Shown here piece by piece: positions 19,067 through 28,237 of a stretch of DNA of 64,000 nt (within the stretch, counting starts at the first letter, position 1; every line of letters starts with the position of its first letter). The stretch spans positions 1,054,001-1,118,000 of the forward strand of contig NZ_JASZYU010000002.1 of assembly GCF_030316825.1 (NCBI RefSeq), given 5' to 3'. Source of the DNA: Variovorax fucosicus (GTDB lineage Bacteria > Pseudomonadota > Gammaproteobacteria > Burkholderiales > Burkholderiaceae_C). The notes beneath the pieces are model-generated. The model worked only from the letters and a program-made list of their open reading frames with translations. It searched no databases and was not told where the DNA came from. Both the position numbers and the translations under genes were made by a program.

Positions 19067-22000
19067 ATGAACAAGCATCTTCACCGCATCGTCTTCAACG
19101 CCGCGCGCGGCATGCGCATGGTCGTGCAGGAAACGGCCATGAGTGCCGGTAAGGCCAGCGGGGCGACACCCGCCATCGCGGCGGCTGCATTGACCGCCGT
19201 GCTGCTGGCGACACCCGGCCATGCCCAGATTGCCGGGGCGCTGAACGTGCCGAACACCCAGCGCCCCACTGTGCTGGTGGCGCCCAACGGCGTTCCGCTC
19301 GTCAACATTCAGACCCCGTCGGCTGCGGGCGTGTCACGCAATGTGTTCAGCCAGTTTGACGTCATGGCGAATGGCGTGATCCTGAACAACAGCCGAACCA
19401 ACGTCTCCACGCAGCTTGGCGGCTGGGTGCAGGGCAACCCGTGGCTTGCCAACGGGCCGGCCCGGATCATCCTGAACGAAATCAACAGCGGCAACCCGAC
19501 GCAACTGCGCGGCTATGTCGAGGTCGGAGGCCAGCGTGCCGAGGTGATCATTGCAAACCCAGCCGGCATCAGCGTCGACGGCGGCGGCTTCATCAATGCG
19601 AGCCGCGCGACGCTCACGACCGGCACGCCGCAGTTCGGCGCACTCGGCAGCCTCGACAGCTTCCTCGTGCGCGGAGGCACGGTCACCATCGATGGTGCGG
19701 GGCTCGACGCCAGCACCACCGACTACGCGGCCATCCTGGCGCGCGCCGTCAACGTCAATGCGGCGATCTACGCAACAGACCTCAAGGTCGTCACCGGCGC
19801 CAACCAGGTCAGCGCCGACCACAGCCAGATTACGCCCACGGCCGGTACCGGCGCGGCACCCACCTTTGCCCTGGACGTTTCGCGGCTCGGCGGCATGTAC
19901 GCCGGCAAGATCGTCCTGGTCGGAAGTGAAGCAGGCCTGGGTGTACGCAACGCCGGCAGCATCGGCGCGAGCGCGGGCAACCTGGTCGTCACGGCGGCGG
20001 GGCGTTTGGAGAATACCGGCACGCTTGAGGGCCAGAGCGTCCAGCTCAGCAGTGCCACCGACATCGACAACCGCGGCGGCACGATCCGCCAGACCAGCAC
20101 CGCGGCGCTGACCATCGCGGCGCCCACCCTGAGCAACACCGCGGGTGGCTGGATCGGCAGCGAACCCGTCGCCGCCTCGACGGGCAGCAGCACGGGTACG
20201 ACGGGAAGCACCGGAACCACCAGCGGCAGCACTGGCGCCACGTCGGGAACCACCACGTCTGGTAGCACCACCACGGGTGCTGGCGCCACCAGCACAGGCA
20301 CGGGCACCGTCGCTGCCTCCACCCCACCCGCACCCGGCGCCATCACCGCGGGCAGCGCGCTCCTCAACGACGGCGGCAAGATCTACGCAGGCGGCCCCAT
20401 CACCCTGCAGAGCGCCAACCTCGTGAACAACGGCGGCACCTTGAGCGTGGCGAGCATGACGCTCAACCAGCCGAGCTTCTCCAATGCTGGCGGCACGTTG
20501 AACGTCAGCGGTGCCTTCAGTGCCAACGTCGATCATTTCGACAACTCGGCCGGCACCCTGCACGCGGGCAACTTGCAGATCAGCACCACCGGGGATCTGA
20601 TCAACGTCGACGGCACGCTCACCAGCGACGCCGATGCCAGCCTCGCGGTTGGCGGCAAGCTAGACAACACGCGCGGCACCGTCTCCAGTGTGGGGGCCAC
20701 GACGGCCCAGGTCACCGGTGCGATCCAGAACACCGACGGCCGCATCGCCAGCGGCGCCAACCTGACGATCCAGGCCGGCAGCGTCACGGGCAGCAAGGGC
20801 GCGCTGCAAAGCACCGGCGACCTCGCCGTCACAGCCGCGCAAGGCCTGACCTCGACCGGTACCAACATCGCCAGCGGCAACGCCAGCCTGCAAGGCGCGT
20901 TCGTGGACCTCTCCGGCAGCCAGACCGGCGGCACCAACATCGCCATCACCGCGACGCAAGGCGACGTCGCCACCAGCGGTGCGACCGTAGCCACCCCCGG
21001 CACGCTGGCCATCACCGCCAACAGCCAGTCCGGCCAGACGCTGGTCAACAGCGCCGGCACGTTGAACGCCGGCCAGTTGCAGATCAACGCCTCGAACATC
21101 GCCAACACCAACGGTGGCGAGATCGTGCAAACCGGCACGGGCACCACCACGCTGACCATTGGCGGCACCCTCAACAACAACGCCGGCACCATCGCCAGCG
21201 CGGGCGACATCGCTGCCAGCGCCGGTTCGCTGAGCAACCAGGGCGGCAAGCTGCAGGCGGCTGGCAGCTCCAGCCTGAGCCTCAGCGTCGCCAACCAACT
21301 CGACAACACTGCGGCCGGCCAGATCCTCGCCGGCGGCAACAGCACGCTGAGCGCCGGCAGCCTCGTCAACGACAGCGGCACCATCATTGCGGTGGGCGAT
21401 CTCGCGGCAACCGTGACGGGTGCGGCCAGCAACCAGGGCGGCACCCTGGCGGCCAATGGCAACGCGACCGTCACCGCGGGCAGTTTCAGCAACAACGGCG
21501 GCACAACCGCCGCGGTCAACGGCAACCTGAACGTCACCACCACCGGCGCGACCACCAATGCAGGCGGCACGCTGCAAGCCGGTGGCGCCACCACCTTGAG
21601 CAACGGTGGCCTGGACAACACCGGCGGCAAAGTCTTTGGCGACAGTCTGAGCGTTGACACCCACGGCCAGCAACTCACCAACAGCCAGGGGACGCTGGCG
21701 GCCACACAGGCCGTCAACCTGCAGACGGGTGCGCTCGTCAACACGGCGGGTCTGATCCAGTCCGGTGGTGCCATGGTCATTGACACCCACGGCCAGGGCC
21801 TCACCAACAACAATGCGGCGGGCTATTCCAACGGCCAGGGCGGGATCGCCAGCGGCGACACGCTCACGCTGAATGCCGGCGGTGTCGACAACACCGGTGG
21901 TTTCATCGGTGCCACGGGCGCGGTGGTGGCCAACACGCAGGGGCTCTCGAACACAGGCGGCGGCCAGATCGTCGGCCAGTCGAGCGTCACCCTCAACGCC

Positions 22001-25000
22001 AACGGCAACACCTTGGACAACAGCGGCGGCCAGGTGCAGGTCGTCGGTGCGCTCACCGTGGCAGCTGCCGGCATCAACAACACCGGCGGCCTGCTGCGCT
22101 CGACGGCCACCACCACCCTGAACGCGGCGACCGTCGTCAACGCGAGCACGCAGGGCACGGACCAGGGCATCGAAGGCGACAAGGTCGCGATCACCGCCTC
22201 TGACCTGAACAACAATGCAGGCGCGATCCGGGCCAATACGGACGTCACGGTCAATGCCAGTGGCCTTGTGGACAACACCAACGGCCTCATGTCTGCGGGC
22301 GGCACACTCGCGCTCAAGGATCCGAACGCGGCCAATCCGGGCGCCAAGACGCTCAACGTCGTCAACACCGGTGGCACGCTGATCGCCAACAACAGCGTAC
22401 AGATCGATGCCGCCCGGTTCAGCGGAGACGGCTTGCTGCAGTCCGGCAAGGACCTGTCGATCGCGTTGACGCAGGACATCGTCAACAACGCCGAAGTCAT
22501 CGCCAACGGCAACCTGAGCTACGGCACCACTGGCAACTTCACCAACAACGGCAAGCTGATCGCGGGCGACACGCTCACGGTGAGCGGCAACGTGGTGGAG
22601 AACACGGTCAACGCGGAGATGTCTGGCACCGACACCGTCGTGAACGCGGGCACCCTCAACAACCGCGGGCTGATCGACAGCTACGGCAAGACCCAGATCA
22701 ATGCCGGTGCAGCGGGAGGCCCCTCGGGTAGCGTCAACAACGTAGGCACCGGCCGCATCTACGGCAACGACATCTCGGTGGCAACCGGTACGCTGAACAA
22801 CGACACGGAAACCATCGGCGGCGTGACCCGGGCGGGCACCATCGCGGCGCGCAGCACGCTCAACATCGGCGCAGGCACGATCAACAACCGCGAGCATGCG
22901 CTGCTCTTCAGCGGCAACACCATGGCCATCGGCGGAGCCCTGGATGCCAACCGGCTGGCCACCGGCCAGGGCAGCGTGCTCAACAACCTGAGCGCCAGCA
23001 TCGAATCGCTCGGCGACATGTCGATCTCGATGGCGCAGGTCAACAACTGGGACACCCACCTCCAGGTCGGGCCTCCCACCACCACGACCAGCAACCTGGT
23101 GCAGATTGCTCCGGTGGGTGCAGGTTTCTACGATCTGAACGAGGTCATCTACGCACCCGGCTCGCCGTACGTGTTCCAGCGCAATCCCGATGGCTCGCAG
23201 GGTGCCTTGCTCAGCAGCAACGGCTACGGCATCTGGAACACCACCTACCAGGTCACGCAGGACACAGCCATCAATGCCGACCCGGCGCGCATCGTTGCAG
23301 GCGGCGATCTCACCATCAACGGCAACCTGCACAACAAGAACAGTCGCGTGGTGGCGGGCGGCACGCTCTCGGCCACCAGCGTCAACAACGAAGCGCTGCA
23401 GGGCTCGCGGGTGACCACGGGCAGCACCTTCGTGGTGGACTACAAAGGCGGCACCTACATCGTGAGCACGCCGACCACGACGCAGACGGTTCCGATCGGC
23501 GCCTTCGAATACACGCCCAACACCCAGGGCACGAGCGGCTACAACAGCGGCACCGCACCCACCGGCACTGCCAGCGCGAGCGGCGGTGCCGCTGGCGCCA
23601 GTGGCGGCACGCGCAACGCCACCATCGTCGAGGTGGCAGCCAATGTGGGCTCGGTGGCCGGCGCGGCCGGCGGTACCGGCCAGTCAGTTCCGATGGTGGT
23701 GCGCACCAGCACGCCCAACCTGGGCATTCCGCAGGCCAGCCTGTTCCGCACCACGAGCGGCGGGCGTTACCTCATCGAAACCGATCCGCGCTTTGCGGGC
23801 TACCGGCCGTGGCTGAGCAGCGAATACCTGCTCAACCATCTGGGGCTGGATCCCAACAACACCCTCAAGCGCCTGGGCGATGGCTTCTACGAGCAGCAAC
23901 TCATCCGCGAGCAGATCGCTCAACTGACCGGCTACCGCTATCTGGACGGCTACACCAGCGACGACGCGCAATACACCGCGCTGATGAACGCCGGCGTCAC
24001 CTTCGCGCAGCAATACGGTCTGCGCCCCGGCGTGGCGCTCACGGCCGCGCAGATGGCGCAGCTCACCAGCGACATCGTCTGGCTGGTGGAGCAGACCGTG
24101 ACCCTGCCCGACGGCAGCACCCAGCGCGTGCTGGTGCCGCAGGTGTATGTGCGGGTGCAGCCGGGCGACATCGACGGCTCCGGCGCCCTGCTGTCCGGCA
24201 ACGAGGTGAAGATCGACGGCAAGAACAGCAACTTCACCAACACCGGCACCGTGGCCGGGCGCCAGGTGGTGAGCATCAATGCCAACACCATCGACAACCT
24301 GGGCGGGCGCATCGCAGGCGCCAGCGTGGGCCTGAAGGCCCAGCTCGACATCAACAACATCGGCGGCACCATCGCCGCGCGCGACAAGCTCACCCTGGAT
24401 GCGGGGCGCGACATCAACGTGCGTACCACCACCCAGACCAACATGGGCGTGGCCAGCGGCACCAACATCGACCGGGTGGCGGGCCTGTACGTGACCAACC
24501 CGGGTGGCACCCTGGTCGCCAGCGCCGGCCACGATGTGAACCTGATCGGCGCGGTGATTGCCAATGCAGGAACCGGCAAGACCTCGATCACGGCCAAGAA
24601 CGACATCAACCTCGGCACAGTGACCGAAGCGGGCTCGTCCACCAGCCAGGGCGTGAACGCGAACTTCCAGGGCGGCTATTCGTGGAGCAAGGAGATCGGC
24701 ACGCAGATCAGCGGCGGCGGCAACGTGGCGCTGGATGCAGGCCATGACGTATCGGCGCGAGCCTCGACGGTGAGCGCCGGAGGCGACCTGAGCGTGCGCG
24801 CGGGCAATGACATCACCATCGAGTCGGGGCGGGAAACCTCCGACTTCGGGTTCACGGCCACCTGGGGCACCAAGGGCATCGTCACGCGCACCACCAACAC
24901 CGTGGCAGGCGAGGCCCATACCAACACGGCCATCGCCAGCACCTTCAGCGGCAACAACCTCGCGATGGATGCAGGCCGCGACATCAACATTGTTGGCAGC

Positions 25001-27013
25001 GACGTCAATGCCCGCGGCAATGCGACGCTGAACGCGGTGCGCAACGTCAACGTCGTGTCTGCACTCGAAGAGGCTTCGACGAACGTGGAAAGCTCGCGCA
25101 CCACCAACGGCCTGATCACCTCCGGGCCGCTCGATCACAACCGGGATGTGCAGCGCAGCCACTCCGACAGCATCCAGCAGACAGTGCAGAACGAGCGCGC
25201 CGCCAACATCACGGCCGGTGGCAACCTCAGCGTTACGGCTGGCAAGCAGGTCAACGTGTACGCCAGCAACCTCGGCGCCGGACAGGACCTGAACGTCACC
25301 GGCCAGGAAGTGACCGTGCTCAGCGGCACCAACTACAGCAGCACGACGGTCGGGAGCAGCAACGATCGGCAGACCGCGGCCGTAACGGGGGTGCCGGTGC
25401 GCATGGGGCATGGCTTCAACAACGACAACAGCGTTACCAACACCAGCACCTCGACCACCCTTGCTGCGGCCACGCTGAGCGGGCGCAACGTGAACATCAC
25501 TGCCACCGACGGCGACATCACGCTGGGGGCGGCCCATATCAACGCCACCGACGTGGCAACGCTGAACGCAACCCAGGGCGACATCAACTTCAACATCGTG
25601 CGCACCGGCACCGAGCTCACCCAGACCCGCGGCGAGGGCGACCTGGTGTACGCGCGCAACCGCGACAACGGCCTGCAGACCGAGGCGGCCAACTACACGC
25701 AGATCAACGCCGGCCAGCTGACGCTGAATGCGCAGGGCATCAACGTCGAGGTGGGGCGCAATGCGAGCGGCAGCGGTGCCAAGGGGCAACTGGGCTACGT
25801 GCAGTCGGTGCAGGACGCGCTGGCGCAGCAGATCGGCCAACCCGGCATGAACTGGCTCAGCCAGATCCAGAACGACCCGGCGCTGGCCAATGTGCCGATC
25901 AACTGGAGTTCGGTGCCGCTGGCGAATCGGCATTGGGCAGAGGGCCAGGGTGGGTTGACGCAGGCAGGGGCGGCCGTAGTGGCCATCGTGGTTACTGTCC
26001 TGACTTGGGGCGTAGCGAGCGAAGTGGGTGGCGCCGTTGCAACCAGCGCCAGCGAAGGCGTGGCACTCAATGGTGGCGGCTATTTCTTGACTGGAACCGG
26101 CACCGTCATGTCTGCAACTGTGGCTGCTGGCGTCAGTTCTATTGCAAGCCAAGCTGCAGTGGGCCTGATCAATCACAATGGCGACATCGGCGCGGTATTA
26201 GAGGATCTAGCGTCTAGCCGAGGCGTAAGGTCGATTGTCGCGTCGATGCTATCGGCCGGAGTCGGCGCTGCCTATCCAGCTAGCAGCGGCTTGACTGGCG
26301 TGGCCATCCAAACCACCGTGGGGTGTGCGGCCGGAGCATTGACCGGGCAGGGTTGCACGCAGGGAGCAGCCACGTCGGGATTGATCTCTGGTTTGCAAGC
26401 TGCGGGGTATTACCTAAGGCAAGACCAAATTCAAAGCTCACAGCTTTTTCAGGGGGTCGTAGACGAAAACGGCAACCTTCTAACCAACACATCAGGATTA
26501 AGCGCTGGTATTAATGGGGATGGAATAAAGATCGGCGGCAACCGAGTTGACGTTGGTGAGTTGTGCGGTGTTTCAGGTATTTGCACCAATTTTACCGAGA
26601 ATCAACCCGTCCCTGCGACTTGGATAAATCCAGTCGATGGCCGTGTTTATTTAAGAGCTGGCATTAGTCTTGAATCGGTTATTACTTCCAACCCTGGCCT
26701 GACGCCCAGTCCATTGGGTGGTTTGCAAGGAGGTTTACCGTCTATTGGCGGCATGCCCTATATGCCAGGAAGTTTTTTGGATAAATTGGTTGAATCCTTT
26801 GCCGGGCCGCATGATTTCCTCAATGCCGTACATTACTACGATGAATTGGGAAATAATGTTAGAAACGGTGCGTCAGAATTCTGGAATATTATCGATTTAC
26901 TTCCAGCTATGCCAGTCGGCTTAGCAACCCTCGCGACCCAATATCCTAGTGTTTGGCAGGCGATGGTAAATGCTTACAATAGTAAGCAAAATGAGCAGAA
27001 TGGACGGCCGTAA
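19067..27013 (+). CDS. Giant TpsA exoprotein, FHA/CdiA-like contact-dependent inhibition effector
   Basis: 2,648 residues. N-terminal extended signal peptide region (MNKHLHRIVFNAARGMRMVVQ) with cleavage near GHAQIAG; TPS secretion domain about 55-330; a Thr/Ser/Gly linker about 368-425; long filamentous repeats (DNTGG..., LNN.AG...) to about 1320; a non-repeat block about 1560-1700 (ETDPRFAGYRPWLSS onward), equivalent in position to the CdiA receptor-binding area; a second repeat block to about 2270; a DUF637-like pre-toxin region (WSSVPLANRHWAEGQGGL) from about 2277; then a variable C-terminus. No VENN motif is seen. The last ~200 codons, with FAGPHDFLNAVHYYDELGN, are clearly richer in A+T. 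Residues 1872-2300 are duplicated downstream. Confidence 0.93.
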   Translation: MNKHLHRIVFNAARGMRMVVQETAMSAGKASGATPAIAAAALTAVLLATPGHAQIAGALNVPNTQRPTVLVAPNGVPLVNIQTPSAAGVSRNVFSQFDVMANGVILNNSRTNVSTQLGGWVQGNPWLANGPARIILNEINSGNPTQLRGYVEVGGQRAEVIIANPAGISVDGGGFINASRATLTTGTPQFGALGSLDSFLVRGGTVTIDGAGLDASTTDYAAILARAVNVNAAIYATDLKVVTGANQVSADHSQITPTAGTGAAPTFALDVSRLGGMYAGKIVLVGSEAGLGVRNAGSIGASAGNLVVTAAGRLENTGTLEGQSVQLSSATDIDNRGGTIRQTSTAALTIAAPTLSNTAGGWIGSEPVAASTGSSTGTTGSTGTTSGSTGATSGTTTSGSTTTGAGATSTGTGTVAASTPPAPGAITAGSALLNDGGKIYAGGPITLQSANLVNNGGTLSVASMTLNQPSFSNAGGTLNVSGAFSANVDHFDNSAGTLHAGNLQISTTGDLINVDGTLTSDADASLAVGGKLDNTRGTVSSVGATTAQVTGAIQNTDGRIASGANLTIQAGSVTGSKGALQSTGDLAVTAAQGLTSTGTNIASGNASLQGAFVDLSGSQTGGTNIAITATQGDVATSGATVATPGTLAITANSQSGQTLVNSAGTLNAGQLQINASNIANTNGGEIVQTGTGTTTLTIGGTLNNNAGTIASAGDIAASAGSLSNQGGKLQAAGSSSLSLSVANQLDNTAAGQILAGGNSTLSAGSLVNDSGTIIAVGDLAATVTGAASNQGGTLAANGNATVTAGSFSNNGGTTAAVNGNLNVTTTGATTNAGGTLQAGGATTLSNGGLDNTGGKVFGDSLSVDTHGQQLTNSQGTLAATQAVNLQTGALVNTAGLIQSGGAMVIDTHGQGLTNNNAAGYSNGQGGIASGDTLTLNAGGVDNTGGFIGATGAVVANTQGLSNTGGGQIVGQSSVTLNANGNTLDNSGGQVQVVGALTVAAAGINNTGGLLRSTATTTLNAATVVNASTQGTDQGIEGDKVAITASDLNNNAGAIRANTDVTVNASGLVDNTNGLMSAGGTLALKDPNAANPGAKTLNVVNTGGTLIANNSVQIDAARFSGDGLLQSGKDLSIALTQDIVNNAEVIANGNLSYGTTGNFTNNGKLIAGDTLTVSGNVVENTVNAEMSGTDTVVNAGTLNNRGLIDSYGKTQINAGAAGGPSGSVNNVGTGRIYGNDISVATGTLNNDTETIGGVTRAGTIAARSTLNIGAGTINNREHALLFSGNTMAIGGALDANRLATGQGSVLNNLSASIESLGDMSISMAQVNNWDTHLQVGPPTTTTSNLVQIAPVGAGFYDLNEVIYAPGSPYVFQRNPDGSQGALLSSNGYGIWNTTYQVTQDTAINADPARIVAGGDLTINGNLHNKNSRVVAGGTLSATSVNNEALQGSRVTTGSTFVVDYKGGTYIVSTPTTTQTVPIGAFEYTPNTQGTSGYNSGTAPTGTASASGGAAGASGGTRNATIVEVAANVGSVAGAAGGTGQSVPMVVRTSTPNLGIPQASLFRTTSGGRYLIETDPRFAGYRPWLSSEYLLNHLGLDPNNTLKRLGDGFYEQQLIREQIAQLTGYRYLDGYTSDDAQYTALMNAGVTFAQQYGLRPGVALTAAQMAQLTSDIVWLVEQTVTLPDGSTQRVLVPQVYVRVQPGDIDGSGALLSGNEVKIDGKNSNFTNTGTVAGRQVVSINANTIDNLGGRIAGASVGLKAQLDINNIGGTIAARDKLTLDAGRDINVRTTTQTNMGVASGTNIDRVAGLYVTNPGGTLVASAGHDVNLIGAVIANAGTGKTSITAKNDINLGTVTEAGSSTSQGVNANFQGGYSWSKEIGTQISGGGNVALDAGHDVSARASTVSAGGDLSVRAGNDITIESGRETSDFGFTATWGTKGIVTRTTNTVAGEAHTNTAIASTFSGNNLAMDAGRDINIVGSDVNARGNATLNAVRNVNVVSALEEASTNVESSRTTNGLITSGPLDHNRDVQRSHSDSIQQTVQNERAANITAGGNLSVTAGKQVNVYASNLGAGQDLNVTGQEVTVLSGTNYSSTTVGSSNDRQTAAVTGVPVRMGHGFNNDNSVTNTSTSTTLAAATLSGRNVNITATDGDITLGAAHINATDVATLNATQGDINFNIVRTGTELTQTRGEGDLVYARNRDNGLQTEAANYTQINAGQLTLNAQGINVEVGRNASGSGAKGQLGYVQSVQDALAQQIGQPGMNWLSQIQNDPALANVPINWSSVPLANRHWAEGQGGLTQAGAAVVAIVVTVLTWGVASEVGGAVATSASEGVALNGGGYFLTGTGTVMSATVAAGVSSIASQAAVGLINHNGDIGAVLEDLASSRGVRSIVASMLSAGVGAAYPASSGLTGVAIQTTVGCAAGALTGQGCTQGAATSGLISGLQAAGYYLRQDQIQSSQLFQGVVDENGNLLTNTSGLSAGINGDGIKIGGNRVDVGELCGVSGICTNFTENQPVPATWINPVDGRVYLRAGISLESVITSNPGLTPSPLGGLQGGLPSIGGMPYMPGSFLDKLVESFAGPHDFLNAVHYYDELGNNVRNGASEFWNIIDLLPAMPVGLATLATQYPSVWQAMVNAYNSKQNEQNGRP
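24679..25965 (+). repeat. Homology block copy A (inside tpsA), 1,287 bases
   Basis: This stretch recurs at 28223-29509 with a constant offset of 3,544 and no mismatch that I could find by comparing the text and translations. It encodes tpsA residues about 1872-2300, from the second filamentous repeat block to the first part of the DUF637-like pre-toxin region. Identity stops abruptly after the codons for GLTQAG; downstream the two proteins are related but clearly diverged. Confidence 0.93.
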
Positions 27014-27038
27014 TATTCCAGTGGTGCAGGAGCTTTCG

Positions 27039-27737
27039 ATGAAGTTTGTATTTTTATTATCTGTGATTATTGTATTTATTTTGGGTGGATGTAGTGTTGA
27101 GCGGATAGTGACTGCAAGTGAAATGGATTGGAAGCCCCCAAAATTGACAATGCAAGAGTGTCCCAATCTGAATGGTAATTACACGTACAAGCTAATGCGA
27201 AACTACAGCGGAGCATATGAATCCGATCTGATTCATGTCTATGCAGGATCTATATACGTGCTATGGAAAACCGCAAACAATAGCCCCACAACGGGACGAC
27301 CTCAAACACCACTCAATTATTCGACAGATATTTTGGATTCTCAATCTTATTACATCGAACCTCGCGTAAAAAAGAAAGAAACGACTAATATTGATTCGAA
27401 AAATATAACTTACGGAACCCTGCATCTGGAACAGACTGCAACTACTTTAATTCAAGGGAGGCAAGATGAGGCCAGGGTGGTGACAAAACTTGGAACTGAA
27501 ATGTCTGGCTGCAGTGGGGGGGCTTTAATCCTTAGGCATTTAGAATACAACGGGGGCAACGACTTCGTTCCGCGTACTGCCTCATATGGAGAGTTCGAAT
27601 TGAGAAAAGGTTCAGACGCCTCATTGATAATCACGGAGCGAAGGCGTCAGAGGGCTATTTCCTTTTCGAGCGGCATGCTTGGTGAGCCCAACGAATACCC
27701 TGCAGTGACTCGGTTCTATCAGTTGGCCAACCCGTAG
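27039..27737 (+). CDS. Low-GC lipoprotein, candidate immunity protein for the TpsA C-terminus
   Basis: 232 residues from the ATG at 27039. Signal peptide MKFVFLLSVIIVFILGGC with lipobox and Cys18, so a lipoprotein. No family recognised. It follows the tpsA stop by 25 bases, and its base composition is strongly A+T-rich like the tpsA 3' end, which suggests both came together as a toxin-immunity unit. Immunity function is inferred from position only. If right, the toxin would act at the cell envelope, since the protein is exported. A longer frame from 26970 overlaps tpsA and would bury the signal peptide. Confidence 0.65.
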   Translation: MKFVFLLSVIIVFILGGCSVERIVTASEMDWKPPKLTMQECPNLNGNYTYKLMRNYSGAYESDLIHVYAGSIYVLWKTANNSPTTGRPQTPLNYSTDILDSQSYYIEPRVKKKETTNIDSKNITYGTLHLEQTATTLIQGRQDEARVVTKLGTEMSGCSGGALILRHLEYNGGNDFVPRTASYGEFELRKGSDASLIITERRRQRAISFSSGMLGEPNEYPAVTRFYQLANP

Positions 27738-28138
27738 TTGCCCCGTTGTTTCCCAGAGCGGCACGAGCGGTCGGGTTTATTTTGGCAGTATGGACAAACA
27801 ATGAAATCGGCATCAACGCTTGGAACGACATCAACAGATCGGAGCACGCATCACGGCCAGCGATGCCGCTGTGCTAACCACCAGACGCGACATCAACATC
27901 CGCACCACCGCCGGCTCAGACTCCGTCGGTAATAGCAACATCGACCGGGCGGAGAGCCTGAGCTCTTAGCCGGCGAGCCTCTTACTCCGCAGCGAGAAGA
28001 AGAGATAGACGAGTTTTGCGGAAGCAGTTGTAGCTTTTCGCATTCTTTCCCAGTGGGCGGAAGGTTACGCTAAGCAACTAGTTGAAGCGGCAGAGGAGTA
28101 AATCCTGCCTCTTATAAAAAGATAAGGGAGTAATTAAT
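27738..28138. other. Debris between toxin cassettes: broken filamentous repeat and gene tail
   Basis: No intact gene is seen. From 27844 to 27969 one frame reads A-R-I-T-A-S-D-A-A-V-L-T-T-R-R-D-I-N-I-R-T-T and ends at TAG. It matches the tpsA stretch LTLDAGRDINVRTTTQTN...NIDRVAG, so it is a diverged scrap of another TpsA. From 28009 to 28101 a frame open after a stop encodes FAEAVVAFRILSQWAEGYAKQLVEAAEE and a TAA, with the look of a real C-terminus but no start, perhaps of a lost immunity or toxin gene. Confidence 0.55.
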
Positions 28139-28237
28139 TTGAAACGCCATTTATTGGCAGCCGCTGCGCTGTCTGCTCCTTTGCTGGGAATCGCCCAGCA
28201 ATCCCCCACCACCCCCCAACCCTTCGTGGAGCAAGGA
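28139..28237 (+). pseudogene. Orphan signal-peptide start fused to the duplicated tpsA block
   Basis: A TTG at 28139, preceded by a good ribosome binding site (AAGGGAG, about ten bases upstream), starts MKRHLLAAAALSAPLLGIAQ followed by QSPTTPQPFVEQ. That looks like a cleavable signal peptide and resembles the mature start of the TpsB here (NPSAPKPFVEELRQQ). The reading frame then runs into the duplicated tpsA block in the wrong frame and stops soon after. The likely explanation is the 5' end of a second tpsB-like gene cut at the shared bases TTCGTGGAGCAAGG. The identification as tpsB is weak. Confidence 0.45.

Noticed and set aside
20160-20340. Thr/Ser/Gly codon repeat in tpsA as possible CRISPR or minisatellite
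   Set aside because: Units are irregular and keep the protein frame; it is a low-complexity linker, not a spacer-repeat array.
20660-26176. Two very long minus-strand frames (890 and 830 codons) opposite tpsA
   Set aside because: They are antisense of repetitive GC-rich coding sequence; their translations are His/Asp/Ala-rich with no domain, and one is repeated at 28134-29477 only because the tpsA block is duplicated.
28009-28101. The short frame as an intact immunity gene
   Set aside because: It has no start codon in frame after the upstream stop; kept only as debris.
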